A stretch of DNA of 64,000 nt from Mycolicibacterium sp. (GTDB taxonomy: Bacteria > Actinomycetota > Actinomycetes > Mycobacteriales > Mycobacteriaceae): assembly GCF_016462545.1 (NCBI RefSeq), contig NZ_JAEMTA010000001.1, positions 258,668 to 322,667 of the forward strand, read 5' to 3'. Positions 30,819 through 38,325 of this stretch are shown here, in pieces. How positions within the stretch are numbered: the stretch's first letter is position 1; each line of letters opens with the position of its first letter. Made by a program: the position numbers and the translations under genes. Below the pieces are notes generated by a model. The model was not told where the DNA came from and did no database searches. It saw only the letters and a list, made by a program, of their open reading frames with translations.

Positions 30819-31934
30819 GTGACCGACCGCTCGAACCCCCGCGTACGCGTTGCCGTCGTCTACGGTGGTCGCAGCTCCGAGCACGCCATCTCCTGCGTTT
30901 CCGCTGGCAGCATCTTGCGCAACCTCGACCCGCAGCGCTTCGACGTGGTCGCCGTCGGCATCACGCCCGAGGGATCGTGGGTGCTCACCGACGGCGAACC
31001 CGACTCGCTGGCGATCACCGATGGTCGGTTGCCCGAGGTGACGTCGGCGGCGGGTACCGCGCTCGCTCTCGCGGCGGATCCGGAACGCCGGGGCCAACTC
31101 CTGTCCCTGGGGGACGCGGCCGGCGACGTGCTCGCCGCCGTCGACGTGGTGTTCCCGGTGTTGCACGGACCCTACGGTGAAGACGGCACCATTCAAGGCC
31201 TGCTGGAACTCGCCGGGGTGCCCTACGTGGGCGCGGGCGTCCTGGCCAGCGCGGCGGGCATGGACAAGGAGTTCACCAAGAAGCTGCTCGCCGCAGAGGG
31301 GTTGCCCATCGGCGACCAGGTGGTGTTGCGCTCCCACGACGAGACGCTCGCACTCGACGATCGCGAACGCCTCGGCCTGCCCGTCTTCGTCAAGCCCGCG
31401 CGCGGCGGATCGTCGATCGGCGTCAGCCGCGTCACCACCTGGGACGAGTTGGCGCCCGCGATTGCGTATGCCCGCCAACACGACCCCAAGGTGATCGTCG
31501 AGGCCGCCGTGCCCGGTCGCGAACTCGAGTGCGGCGTGCTCGAATTCCCCGACGGTCACGTCGAGGCCAGCACCGTCGGCGAGATCCGGGTGGCCGGGGT
31601 GCGCGGCCGCGAGGACGGGTTCTACGACTTCGCCACGAAGTATCTCGAGGATGCGGCCGAACTCGACGTCCCCGCGAAGGTCGACGACGAGATCGCCGAC
31701 GAGATAAGGCAGTTGGCGATCAAGGCCTTCCGCGCCATCGACTGCCAGGGCCTGGCCCGGGTCGACTTCTTCCTCACCGACGACGGCCCGGTGATCAACG
31801 AGATCAACACGATGCCCGGCTTCACCACGATCTCGATGTACCCGCGGATGTGGGCGGCCAGCGGTGTGGACTACCCGACGCTGTTGGCGGCGATGGTCGA
31901 GACCGCAGTGGCCAGGGGGACCGGTCTGCGCTAG
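30819..31934 (+). CDS. ddl: D-alanine--D-alanine ligase
   Basis: The 371-aa ATP-grasp enzyme joins two D-Ala for peptidoglycan precursors and is the target of D-cycloserine. Features are [20 protein letters not shown] at the N-terminus, [43 protein letters not shown], and the metal-binding [26 protein letters not shown]. The GTG at 30819 gives a length matching M. tuberculosis Ddl (373 aa). A possible -10 (TAGCCT, 30804-30809) lies 9 nt upstream of the GTG. Its last 26 codons are duplicated in diverged form at 35265. Confidence 0.96.
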   Translation: MTDRSNPRVRVAVVYGGRSSEHAISCVSAGSILRNLDPQRFDVVAVGITPEGSWVLTDGEPDSLAITDGRLPEVTSAAGTALALAADPERRGQLLSLGDAAGDVLAAVDVVFPVLHGPYGEDGTIQGLLELAGVPYVGAGVLASAAGMDKEFTKKLLAAEGLPIGDQVVLRSHDETLALDDRERLGLPVFVKPARGGSSIGVSRVTTWDELAPAIAYARQHDPKVIVEAAVPGRELECGVLEFPDGHVEASTVGEIRVAGVRGREDGFYDFATKYLEDAAELDVPAKVDDEIADEIRQLAIKAFRAIDCQGLARVDFFLTDDGPVINEINTMPGFTTISMYPRMWAASGVDYPTLLAAMVETAVARGTGLR

Positions 31935-31943
31935 CGGACCGGC
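31854..31943 (+). repeat. ddl-tail repeat, left copy
   Basis: This is the functional copy: the last 26 codons of ddl, its TAG, and 9 bp beyond. It matches 35265-35354 without gaps at 72 of 90 positions. The 13 bp after the stop codon's CTA also match the end of the DUF3515 gene read on the minus strand (encoding GPVR-stop). The ancestral junction between ddl and DUF3515 was therefore probably a 4-bp CTAG overlap. Confidence 0.85.
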
Positions 31944-32004
31944 CCCTGTTCGTCGCGGGGATCCGCGCTGCGACGAATTCTGCGTACCCGCTGTGAATCC
32001 TTGC

Positions 32005-32022
32005 TGTAACCCGGGTCCCTAT
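32005..32022 (+). promoter_or_regulatory. Island motif copy 1 (TGTAACC-N7-CTAT)
   Basis: TGTAACC (32005-32011) and CTAT (32019-32022) lie 40 bp before the ECF sigma gene start. Copies 1 and 2 also share the flanks (CCG after TGTAAC; CTATTGAT). It is a candidate promoter or operator for autoregulation by the sigma factor. Confidence 0.65.
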
Positions 32023-32062
32023 TGATGGTCAGAGCGCACGATGTGAGCGAACGGACTTTCAT

Positions 32063-32623
32063 GTGAACAGGCGGATGAGGCTCGTGGTGGAGCGCGAACA
32101 CGACGCACCGCGCGTCTTGAAGGCGGTGCCGGGCGATCGGTACCCCGATTGGGAGGCGGTGTACCAGGACAACGCGACCTGGGTTTATCGCACGATATTC
32201 GCGCGCGTGGGAAATCGGGCCGATGCCGAGGATCTCACGGCCGAGGTGTTTCTCGCCGCGCTCAAGCCGCTGAGGATCACGGCGTCGGTGGCAGAAGTCC
32301 GCGCGTACCTCAAGGCGACCGCCCGGACCGTACTCGCTGCCCACTGGCGGCAGACGCTCGGCCGAGAGATCACCACGATCGACGAACTCGAGCTGGCCGC
32401 ACCCGATGGTGACGTGGCGGTCAGCACCGCGCCGGAACGAGTCGGGGAGGTGCTGCAGAAGCTGCCCGAGAACTACCGGCAGATCCTCGAACTCCGCTTT
32501 CTCCATGGCCGTTCGGTCAAGGATTCGGCGAAGGAGATGGGTATCAGCGTCGCGAACGCCAAGGTTTTGCAGCACCGGGCCCTACGCTTGGCTGCACAGA
32601 TCAACGGGAAGGACGAACGATGA
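32063..32623 (+). CDS. ECF-type RNA polymerase sigma factor
   Basis: The 186-aa sigma-70-family protein has only regions 2 and 4. Region 2 spans roughly residues 27-95 (WVYRTIFARVGNRADAEDLTAEVFLAAL, then YLKATARTVLAAHWRQ). Region 4 spans 130-180 (LPENYRQILELRFLHGRSVKDSAKEMG and its HTH, VANAKVLQHRALRLA). There is no C-terminal extension. It starts at a GTG at 32063, with an in-frame ATG at 32075 as alternative. The stop overlaps the Rieske gene start by 4 bp (ATGA), the usual arrangement of an ECF factor with its anti-sigma factor. Confidence 0.92.
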   Translation: MNRRMRLVVEREHDAPRVLKAVPGDRYPDWEAVYQDNATWVYRTIFARVGNRADAEDLTAEVFLAALKPLRITASVAEVRAYLKATARTVLAAHWRQTLGREITTIDELELAAPDGDVAVSTAPERVGEVLQKLPENYRQILELRFLHGRSVKDSAKEMGISVANAKVLQHRALRLAAQINGKDER

Positions 32624-33339
32624 ACGCGCGGGGCTTGCGTCGTTTCATCGACGACCTCCTGGCCGGCCGTCGTCCGAGGTCCTTCGAGCCCGATGACTTC
32701 GAGGCCGAGCAGATCCGGATGGCCATCGACCTGAAGGCCGCCCGGCTGGGCGCCGACGCGCCGCGCCAGGAGTTCCTGTCCGATTTGCACCGCAGGCTCG
32801 CCGCACAGATGGACGGCCAACCAGCACAGACGGAGAATGTTCGTCGTCTTCCGAGCGCCACCCGTCGCCAGATCGTCGTCGGTACGTCCGCAGCGGCGGC
32901 CGCCGCGGTCACAGCACTCGCCGTCGACCGACTCGTGATCCGGGACGACCAAAACCCCACCACGGACCTCGCCACGACTGGCGGTGAGCTCACACCGAAC
33001 GACGGCAGTTGGCAGGCGGTCGGCAAGAGTTCGGACGTCGTCGAAGACGGCGTGATGCACCCGTTCGAGGTCGGCCCGGTCATCGGATTCGTCCGCCGCG
33101 TCGACGGACGACCGGAGGCCGTGTCGGGGGTGTGTACGCATCAAGGCTGTCGACTGTGGTTCGACAAGCCCGACACGCGGCTGCGGTGCCCCTGCCACCT
33201 GACGTCGTTCTCGCCGGGGGGTCAGGTTCTCACGCACCAGCTGTCGGTCTCGCCGGCGCCTCTGCCCAAGCTCGACGTGCGTGAGACCGGCGGCGTCATC
33301 CAGGTATTCGCGCCAGCCGAGCCCAATGAACCCGCCTGA
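32620..33339 (+). CDS. Membrane-anchored Rieske [2Fe-2S] protein, candidate anti-sigma factor
   Basis: The 239-aa protein has three parts. Residues 1-80 form a polar, helical N-terminal region (FIDDLLAGRRPRSF, EQIRMAIDLKAARLG, EFLSDLHRRLAAQM). A single membrane segment follows, headed by a twin-arginine-like TRRQIVVG (about 81-105). A Rieske domain occupies about 125-235. Its cluster ligands are C172 and H174 (CTHQGC) and C190 and H193 (CPCH); C177 and C192 can form the disulfide seen in bc1-type Rieske proteins. The gene overlaps the ECF gene by 4 bp, where an anti-sigma factor is expected. I infer a cytoplasmic sigma-binding region coupled to an outer redox sensor. The alternative is a simple electron carrier. 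Confidence 0.8.
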   Translation: MNARGLRRFIDDLLAGRRPRSFEPDDFEAEQIRMAIDLKAARLGADAPRQEFLSDLHRRLAAQMDGQPAQTENVRRLPSATRRQIVVGTSAAAAAAVTALAVDRLVIRDDQNPTTDLATTGGELTPNDGSWQAVGKSSDVVEDGVMHPFEVGPVIGFVRRVDGRPEAVSGVCTHQGCRLWFDKPDTRLRCPCHLTSFSPGGQVLTHQLSVSPAPLPKLDVRETGGVIQVFAPAEPNEPA

Positions 33340-33577
33340 CGTTGGTCGGATAGCTCGCTGATCGCAGTCCGATCGGTCATGTGGTCGGACCGCCGACTGC
33401 GGTCCAAGACCTAGGGCGCCCCGCGATCCGCCGACGCACGCGGTCGCCTCCGTCGAACCGTTCGGGTAGCCGTGACCTTCGAGCGCAGTCACCGCCTCGG
33501 CGTGCCTGTAACCATCGAGCCTATCTAGGAGGGAACGAACAAATCGTCCGTTCGGTGTCGAAAGAGAAAGGGCGGTC
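33340..33577. other. 238-bp gap between the Rieske and DoxX genes
   Basis: No gene is evident. It contains motif copy 2 (33507-33524) and, just after it, GGGAACGAACAAATCGTCCGTTCG, whose ends CGAAC and GTTCG are inverted. I see no terminator hairpin with a T tract after the Rieske gene. Confidence 0.4.
33507..33524 (+). promoter_or_regulatory. Island motif copy 2 (TGTAACC-N7-CTAT)
   Basis: TGTAACC (33507-33513) and CTAT (33521-33524) have the same 7-bp spacing as the other two copies. They lie 53 bp before the DoxX-like gene's ATG. Confidence 0.6.
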
Positions 33578-34171
33578 ATGACCTCCACGGAACGGCGTCA
33601 CACCCGGGCAATGGACCAGCCAGGCGACCCCACGGTTGCGGTAGTCGGTCCAGCCACCAACGGAAGATCGGTCTGGTCGGTATGGCGGTGGCTTCGCAAT
33701 CCACCGCTCGATGGACCACCGGCAACCATCGTCGTTCGCCTCATGGCAGGCGGTGTGTTCCTGTGGGAGGGCATGTTGAAGTTCGTCTATCACAACCAGG
33801 GTGGGGGACGGTTCGCCCTCATCGGTATTCCCCTGCCCGAGACAATGGCAATCTTCGTCGCCGTGCTGGAGATCGTCGGAGGGTGTCTGTTGATCTCCGG
33901 CCTGTTCACCCGCCTCATCACCATTCCGTTCATCGTCGAGATGCTGGTGGCGATGTTGTCGACGAAGATCGCGATCTACCTAGGTACATCGCCCTTGCCA
34001 TTGCCCCCTTCGCCGCCGCAGATTGGTCCGTGGGCGGTTCTGCACGAGATTCGCTCCGAGTACGCGCAACTGTTGAGCGTCATCTTCCTACTGTTCGTCG
34101 GGCCGGGGCCATGGTCCATCGATGCGCTGTGGGCGCGAAAACGCAGTCAGTCCAACAGCTTCCCGGTCTAG
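33578..34171 (+). CDS. DoxX-family membrane protein
   Basis: The 197-aa protein has a roughly 45-residue polar N-terminus, then four hydrophobic segments with DoxX hallmarks. The first is IVVRLMAGGVFLWEGMLKFVYHN. The others are ETMAIFVAVLEIVGGCLLISGLFTRL, FIVEMLVAMLSTKIAIYLG, and YAQLLSVIFLLFVGPGPWSID. In M. tuberculosis a DoxX protein forms a membrane complex with SodA and SseA in oxidative-stress defence. That family link would suit a redox-controlled regulon, but is not proof for this paralogue. A strong terminator follows. Confidence 0.88.
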   Translation: MTSTERRHTRAMDQPGDPTVAVVGPATNGRSVWSVWRWLRNPPLDGPPATIVVRLMAGGVFLWEGMLKFVYHNQGGGRFALIGIPLPETMAIFVAVLEIVGGCLLISGLFTRLITIPFIVEMLVAMLSTKIAIYLGTSPLPLPPSPPQIGPWAVLHEIRSEYAQLLSVIFLLFVGPGPWSIDALWARKRSQSNSFPV

Positions 34172-34186
34172 CCGGGTACTCGGAGC

Positions 34187-34229
34187 GGCGTCACCCCGGC
34201 GATGCGTCGGGGTGGCGCCGTACTTTTTT
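34187..34229 (+). terminator. Intrinsic terminator after the DoxX gene
   Basis: GGCGTCACCCCG (34187-34198) pairs with CGGGGTGGCGCC (34208-34219), with one G-T wobble. GTAC and six T residues (34224-34229) follow. It is one of the few canonical T-tract terminators in the window. Confidence 0.9.
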
Positions 34230-34441
34230 CCTTGGGCTTGACAGCCCCAGTCCGACATCGTCGAGTCGGCTGACGGGCGCGCCCTGTCCGGTCGTTGCGA
34301 ACGGCACGGTCGTAATCGGCTATTTGCCTGCACCCCATCAAGATTCGTAGCTACTGCGGGGCCGCCAGCTGTGCGGCGGCTTCAGCGCACTGTAAGGGGC
34401 CCGGGCTCAGGGCGTCAACGTGCACCCAGTGGGGCGGCTGG

Positions 34442-34459
34442 TGTAACCCGTCTCGCTAT
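34442..34459 (+). promoter_or_regulatory. Island motif copy 3 (TGTAACC-N7-CTAT)
   Basis: TGTAACC (34442-34448) and CTAT (34456-34459) lie 57 bp before the ATG of the secreted repeat protein. They share CTATTGAT with copy 1. Confidence 0.65.
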
Positions 34460-34516
34460 TGATTGGTGAGGCGATTTCACACGACGCCCATTCTCCAACA
34501 ATGGAAGTGAAGAAAG

Positions 34517-34885
34517 ATGATTCACCCAACTGCTTTGAAAGTCGTCACGGTCATCGGTATCGCAGGTGCGATAGCCCTAGGTGGTGCGTCGCAGGCTGGG
34601 GCGACAGCGGCCTACTCCGTGGGTGGTGCCGACCCCTATGTCCCGGCCGGCACCAACCCGATGGTGCCCTACGGGCCTGATGCGGCACTCGTCTACGGCA
34701 CCAATCCCTTTGGTGCTCACGGGCCGGATCCGGCACAGATATATGGCCGCGCTGCGGGTGATCCCGAAGGGCTCAGCCCGTTCGTTGCCGTGGGACCAGA
34801 CCCGTCGATTCCCTATGGAACGGACCCGTTCGTTCCCCTCGGTCCGAATCCCTTCGTTCCCTACGGGACTCAGTCTTTGCAATGA
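34517..34885 (+). CDS. Secreted octapeptide-repeat protein, unknown function
   Basis: The 122-aa protein has a signal peptide (LKVVTVIGIAGAIALGG, cleavage likely near ASQAGA). The mature part is built almost wholly of an 8-residue repeat, consensus G-[TP]-[ND]-P-x-x-x-Y. Five units run over residues 37-76 (for example GTNPMVPY, GPDPAQIY). An irregular spacer follows, then three more (GPDPSIPY, GTDPFVPL, GPNPFVPY). It has no cysteines or charged clusters. I do not recognise the family. GAAGTGAAGAAAG precedes the ATG. The island motif 57 bp upstream suggests control by the ECF factor. Confidence 0.75.
   Translation: MIHPTALKVVTVIGIAGAIALGGASQAGATAAYSVGGADPYVPAGTNPMVPYGPDAALVYGTNPFGAHGPDPAQIYGRAAGDPEGLSPFVAVGPDPSIPYGTDPFVPLGPNPFVPYGTQSLQ
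34625..34864 (+). repeat. 24-bp-period coding repeat (octapeptides)
   Basis: About eight degenerate 24-bp units encode the G-[TP]-[ND]-P octapeptides. The DNA units have diverged more than the protein units, pointing to selection on the peptide. Confidence 0.75.
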
Positions 34886-34926
34886 GCACAACCAGTCACG
34901 TCAGAATCCAGAGGGAACGCATCAGC

Positions 34927-35226
34927 ATGAAGACATCCGTTCACACCGCGGTCGTTGCGGCCGGGCTCATCACAGCGGCGATGGGGTCCGCCGGGCTAGC
35001 CTCGGCGGCCGCCAGCAGCCCGGCCGACGCCGCTACGGCGATCCACGATCTGCAGTCCGAGGGCTACCGGGTCATTCTGAACAAGGTTGGTTCCGAGCCG
35101 CTGTCGCAATGCCACGTCATCTCCGTCCGGCGGGGTCGACCAATCACCGAGACCGTGCCCGCTGGTGGTGGAGATACCGAGCTGAGGGTGTTGTACACAC
35201 CGGTCTACCTCGATGTCGTGCCCTGA
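34927..35226 (+). CDS. Small secreted protein, unknown function
   Basis: The 99-aa protein has a signal peptide (MKTSVHTAVVAAGLITAAMG, cleavage near ASAA). A short mature domain follows (DAATAIHDLQSEGYRVILNKVGSEPLSQCHVISV), containing a single cysteine. Small secreted proteins with an xxxLQxEGYxVxLN...PLSQCxV pattern are common in mycobacteria and have no known function. I start at the ATG at 34927, behind GAGGGAACG, rather than the in-frame ATG at 34882, which would mask the signal peptide. It lies 41 bp after the octapeptide gene and is probably co-transcribed with it. Confidence 0.75.
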   Translation: MKTSVHTAVVAAGLITAAMGSAGLASAAASSPADAATAIHDLQSEGYRVILNKVGSEPLSQCHVISVRRGRPITETVPAGGGDTELRVLYTPVYLDVVP

Positions 35227-35264
35227 TTTCCCGGCCGCCACGGTAGAGGTGGCTACGGGCGTCA

Positions 35265-35354
35265 GCCACCAGCGGCGTGGACTACCCGACGCCGTGGACG
35301 AAGGTGGTCGAGATCTCAGTGGTCCGCGGGGCCGGCCAGCGCTACCGGACCGGC
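35265..35354 (+). repeat. ddl-tail repeat, right copy (decayed)
   Basis: This gap-free match to 31854-31943 (72 of 90 identical) still reads in the ddl frame as SGVDYPT and onwards, but has lost the TAG (now TAC). It is not part of a gene on the plus strand. Its last 13 bp are the real 3' end of the DUF3515 gene. It marks the right boundary of the island. Confidence 0.85.
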
Positions 35355-35893
35355 CCGGGATTGGGCACGATTGCCGGCATGGCCTGCGCCACGGCCTTGG
35401 AGATCCGCTGGATCGGCGTCGGCCCGGATCCGGCGGGCAGGGTGAGGGCGATGTAGACCGGCCGGTCGACCGTCACCCAGGTCGTGCGGTCCTCCCCGGG
35501 GATGCGGAACCAGTTCACGTCGTCCACGCCCTGCAGCGGTGAGCTCGCGATGAAGTCGTCGGGCCGGTCGATCCCGCACCGCAGCACGACGAGATCACTG
35601 CCGGGCTCGGCTTCCCACGCGGCGGTGCCCGCCGGGGTGGGCGCCATGGCCTGTGCTCGGTGATAGTCGTCGAGATCATCGGGAAGAACGGCCATCAGGG
35701 CTCGGCAGGCATCGCTGTCGGCTTGAGGTGCGGGTGCCGCGGCGATGGCCACGGGCTGACGCGTCGGCGTGCTCTCCCGAGTGGCCGCGATGGCGAGGAC
35801 GCCGATGACGGCGACCACCGCGACCGCGATGGCCGCGATCAACACGGCGCGTGGGGGGCCGTCACGTTCGTCATCGGGGACGGAGTTGGTCAC
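35342..35893 (-). CDS. DUF3515 membrane-anchored protein
   Basis: The 183-aa protein has a short cytoplasmic N-terminus and one membrane helix (AVLIAAIAVAVVAVIGVLAI). An extracytoplasmic domain follows, with conserved cysteines (DACRALMAVLP and VVLRCGID) and aromatic motifs (VNWFRIPGEDRTTWVTVDRPVYIALTLP). This is DUF3515, matching M. tuberculosis Rv2980, which also lies next to ddl. The function is unknown. Its stop codon lies inside the decayed ddl-tail repeat. Confidence 0.88.
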   Translation of the reverse strand: MTNSVPDDERDGPPRAVLIAAIAVAVVAVIGVLAIAATRESTPTRQPVAIAAAPAPQADSDACRALMAVLPDDLDDYHRAQAMAPTPAGTAAWEAEPGSDLVVLRCGIDRPDDFIASSPLQGVDDVNWFRIPGEDRTTWVTVDRPVYIALTLPAGSGPTPIQRISKAVAQAMPAIVPNPGPVR

Positions 35894-35903
35894 ACCGTCA
35901 ACT

Positions 35904-36146
35904 CTAGGTGCGGACCCCGTCCGCGATCGGACAGGTCAGGGTGCGCGTGATTCCCGTGGCCTGTTGAACACTTGGCACCACGACGGACTCCAACTCTGAA
36001 GCGCTGGCGGCCTCGATGCGAATCACCACGTCGTAGGGGCCGGTCACGTATTCCGAGGATGACACTCCGGGAAGCGCTGCCAGTTGCTTCGCCACGACCT
36101 CGGCGCGGCCCACCTCGGTCTGAATCAGCATGAATGCCTCGGCCAC
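35904..36146 (-). CDS. Lrp/AsnC ligand-binding-domain (RAM) protein
   Basis: This 80-aa stand-alone RAM domain lacks a DNA-binding part (AFMLIQTEVGRAEVVAKQLAALPGV, YVTGPYDVVIRIEA). Such proteins bind amino acids and may modulate other regulators. I start at the GTG 36144-36146 because GGAGG lies 9 nt upstream; the frame continues further but is not domain sequence. It sits 10 bp upstream of DUF3515 on the same strand and is divergent from thiL. Confidence 0.88.
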   Translation of the reverse strand: MAEAFMLIQTEVGRAEVVAKQLAALPGVSSSEYVTGPYDVVIRIEAASASELESVVVPSVQQATGITRTLTCPIADGVRT

Positions 36147-36246
36147 TCGCGCCGTCCTCCGTTCTGGTTGCATGGACTCCACGCCGCAGGGACCAAAGGT
36201 ACCGCAGGTCGCGCTGGCATTCAGGGCACGTAACTTCAGGGGTGAC

Positions 36247-37203
36247 ATGGCTAACGACGGGCGCGGCGAGACACTCGCCGATCTCGGTGAGTTCACGGTG
36301 ATCGACCGGCTACTCGATGGGCGGCTGCATTCCCCGACCGTGCTCGTCGGACCCGGTGACGACGCCGCGGTGGTTGCGGCGGCCGATGGTCGAATGGTGG
36401 TGTCGACCGACATGCTGGTCGAGGGGCGGCACTTCCGCCTGGACTGGTCGACGCCGCACGACATCGGCCGGAAGGCGATCGCTCAGAATGCCGCCGACAT
36501 CGAGGCAATGGGTGCGACGCCGACGGCATTCGTCGTGGCGTTCGGCGCGCCCGGGGCCACCCTCGGCGACGACGCGGTGCGGCTCTCGGATGGCATGTGG
36601 GACGAGGCCCGCAGTCTGGGCGCGAGCATCGTCGGAGGCGACCTGGTGGCCGCGCCCCAGTGGGTGATCTCGGTGACCGCGCTCGGTGACCTCGGGGGTA
36701 GGGCGCCGGTGTTGCTCGGCGGCGCGCGGCCCGGTGACACGGTCGCCGTCGTCGGTGAGCTGGGGCGCTCGGCCGCAGGATATGCGTTGTGGCTCAGGGA
36801 ATTTCATGATTTCGACGAGCTGCGCCGCAGTCACCTGGTGCCCGCCGTGCCATACGGTCAGGGGCGTGTGGCCGCCGACGCGGGTGCCACGGCCATGACC
36901 GATGTCTCGGACGGGCTGCTCGCCGACGTCGGGCACCTCGCCGATGCCTCCGCGGTGGGGGTCGACCTGTCGCGAGAGGCGCTGACATCCGATCGTGCCA
37001 GCCTCACCGCGGCAGCCGCGGCGACGGGTGAGGATCCGTGGTCCTGGGTGCTCGGGGGCGGCGAGGATCACGCCCTCGTCGCGACGTTCCCCGGTGCGGT
37101 CCCCGAGGGGTGGCGTCCCATCGGCCGTGTGGTGGCGGGGCCGGCGCGGGTCCTGCTCGACGGCGACCTTCCGATCGGCGACACGGGATGGCAGTCCTTC
37201 TGA
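36247..37203 (+). CDS. thiL: Thiamine-monophosphate kinase
   Basis: The 318-aa enzyme phosphorylates thiamine monophosphate to thiamine diphosphate, the cofactor needed by IlvB and others. It has the PurM/ThiL ATP-binding fold: [72 protein letters not shown], and the C-terminal [14 protein letters not shown]. The start is the ATG at 36247 (MANDGRG). ung follows after 28 bp. Confidence 0.94.
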   Translation: MANDGRGETLADLGEFTVIDRLLDGRLHSPTVLVGPGDDAAVVAAADGRMVVSTDMLVEGRHFRLDWSTPHDIGRKAIAQNAADIEAMGATPTAFVVAFGAPGATLGDDAVRLSDGMWDEARSLGASIVGGDLVAAPQWVISVTALGDLGGRAPVLLGGARPGDTVAVVGELGRSAAGYALWLREFHDFDELRRSHLVPAVPYGQGRVAADAGATAMTDVSDGLLADVGHLADASAVGVDLSREALTSDRASLTAAAAATGEDPWSWVLGGGEDHALVATFPGAVPEGWRPIGRVVAGPARVLLDGDLPIGDTGWQSF

Positions 37204-37231
37204 CCTGGCGCCGCCGGTAAGTTGTCCACAC

Positions 37232-37915
37232 GTGACTGCACGTCCGCTCTCAGAGCTCATCGAAGACGGCTGGGCGCGTGCGCTCGAGCCGGTCAGCGAA
37301 AACGTCGCCCAGATGGGCGAATTCCTTCGGTCCGAGATCGCGGCGGGGCAGCGCTACCTGCCCGCCGGGGAGAACGTGCTGCGCGCCTTTACCTTTCCCC
37401 TCGACCGAGTTCGGGTGCTCATCGTCGGTCAGGATCCCTACCCGACGCCAGGACACGCGGTCGGGCTCAGCTTCTCCGTGGCGCCCGACGTGCGCCCGCT
37501 GCCGCGCAGCCTGGACAACATCTTCAAGGAGTACGCCGCCGACCTTGGGCATCCCGCACCGAGTTGCGGTGACCTCACGCCCTGGGCGGAACGCGGGGTG
37601 ATGATGCTCAACAGGGTGCTGACGGTGCGGTCGGGGACGCCGGCGTCACACCGGGGCAAAGGCTGGGAAGCCGTGACCGAGTGCGCGATCCGCGCGTTGG
37701 CGGACAGGCGGCAACCGCTGGTGGCGGTGCTGTGGGGTCGCGACGCGCAGACGTTGAAGCCGATGCTGACGGAGGCGCATTGCGCCGTCATCGAATCGGT
37801 TCATCCGTCGCCGCTGTCGGCGTCGCGAGGGTTCTTCGGGTCGCGGCCGTTCAGCCGCGCCAACGAGCTACTCGAGAACTTGGGCGCCGAGACGATCGAC
37901 TGGCGGCTGCCCTAG
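37232..37915 (+). CDS. ung: Uracil-DNA glycosylase
   Basis: The 227-aa family 1 UDG excises uracil from DNA. The catalytic Asp is at residue 68 in [21 protein letters not shown]. The His-containing motif is [20 protein letters not shown]. The GTG at 37232 gives exactly the M. tuberculosis Ung length. TAAGTT (37218-37223) ends 8 nt before it, suggesting a leaderless mRNA. It is convergent with rpmB, 11 bp apart. Confidence 0.95.
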   Translation: MTARPLSELIEDGWARALEPVSENVAQMGEFLRSEIAAGQRYLPAGENVLRAFTFPLDRVRVLIVGQDPYPTPGHAVGLSFSVAPDVRPLPRSLDNIFKEYAADLGHPAPSCGDLTPWAERGVMMLNRVLTVRSGTPASHRGKGWEAVTECAIRALADRRQPLVAVLWGRDAQTLKPMLTEAHCAVIESVHPSPLSASRGFFGSRPFSRANELLENLGAETIDWRLP

Positions 37916-37926
37916 GGGAGCAGCAA

Positions 37927-38121
37927 TTAGCCGCGTGCGACCTTGCCCGCCTTGATGCACGACGTGCACGCGTTGATGCGCTTCTTGTTGCCACCCGGAC
38001 GCGATACGGCATGCACGGTCTGGATGTTCGGATCCCACCTGCGATTGGTCCGACGATGGGAGTGCGACACCGACTTGCCGAAGCCGGGGCCCTTTCCGCA
38101 GACATCGCAAACCGCAGCCAT
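37927..38121 (-). CDS. rpmB: 50S ribosomal protein L28 (zinc-ribbon form)
   Basis: The 64-aa protein has the L28 body ([39 protein letters not shown]). Two CxxC pairs, CDVC near the N-terminus and CTSC near the C-terminus, make it the zinc-binding C+ form. Mycobacteria also have C- paralogues that take over under zinc limitation. The ATG is at 38119-38121. The gene is divergent from the DAK2 gene. Confidence 0.93.
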   Translation of the reverse strand: MAAVCDVCGKGPGFGKSVSHSHRRTNRRWDPNIQTVHAVSRPGGNKKRINACTSCIKAGKVARG

Positions 38122-38325
38122 GTGAAACTCCTTGATCGGTACTGGGGGGCCAACGACCGCAACGCGGGTGACCCGACAACCTGACCAGGATACCGGCCGC
38201 TGCGGGTATCGCCAAAACGACGTCCACCGGCGCGACACCTCGTGAATGACGATGAGCGGTGTCGGGAGCAATCGCTAGGCTGACCGGCACGTGGCCGCGT
38301 TGGGTCGAAGGAGAGGCGGTTGGGC

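Larger units (their letters stand above)
34172..34516. other. 345-bp gap: terminator, then a promoter region
   Basis: Besides the terminator at 34187-34229 and motif copy 3 at 34442-34459, I see no gene. The stretch 34230-34440 has no recognisable coding pattern. Confidence 0.45.

Noticed and set aside
33530..33560. Classical SigE/SigH-type ECF promoter GGGAAC before DoxX
   Set aside because: GGGAAC is followed by CGTT only 12-13 bp later, too short for a standard ECF spacer. The TGTAACC motif just upstream is shared with the other island promoters and is the better candidate.
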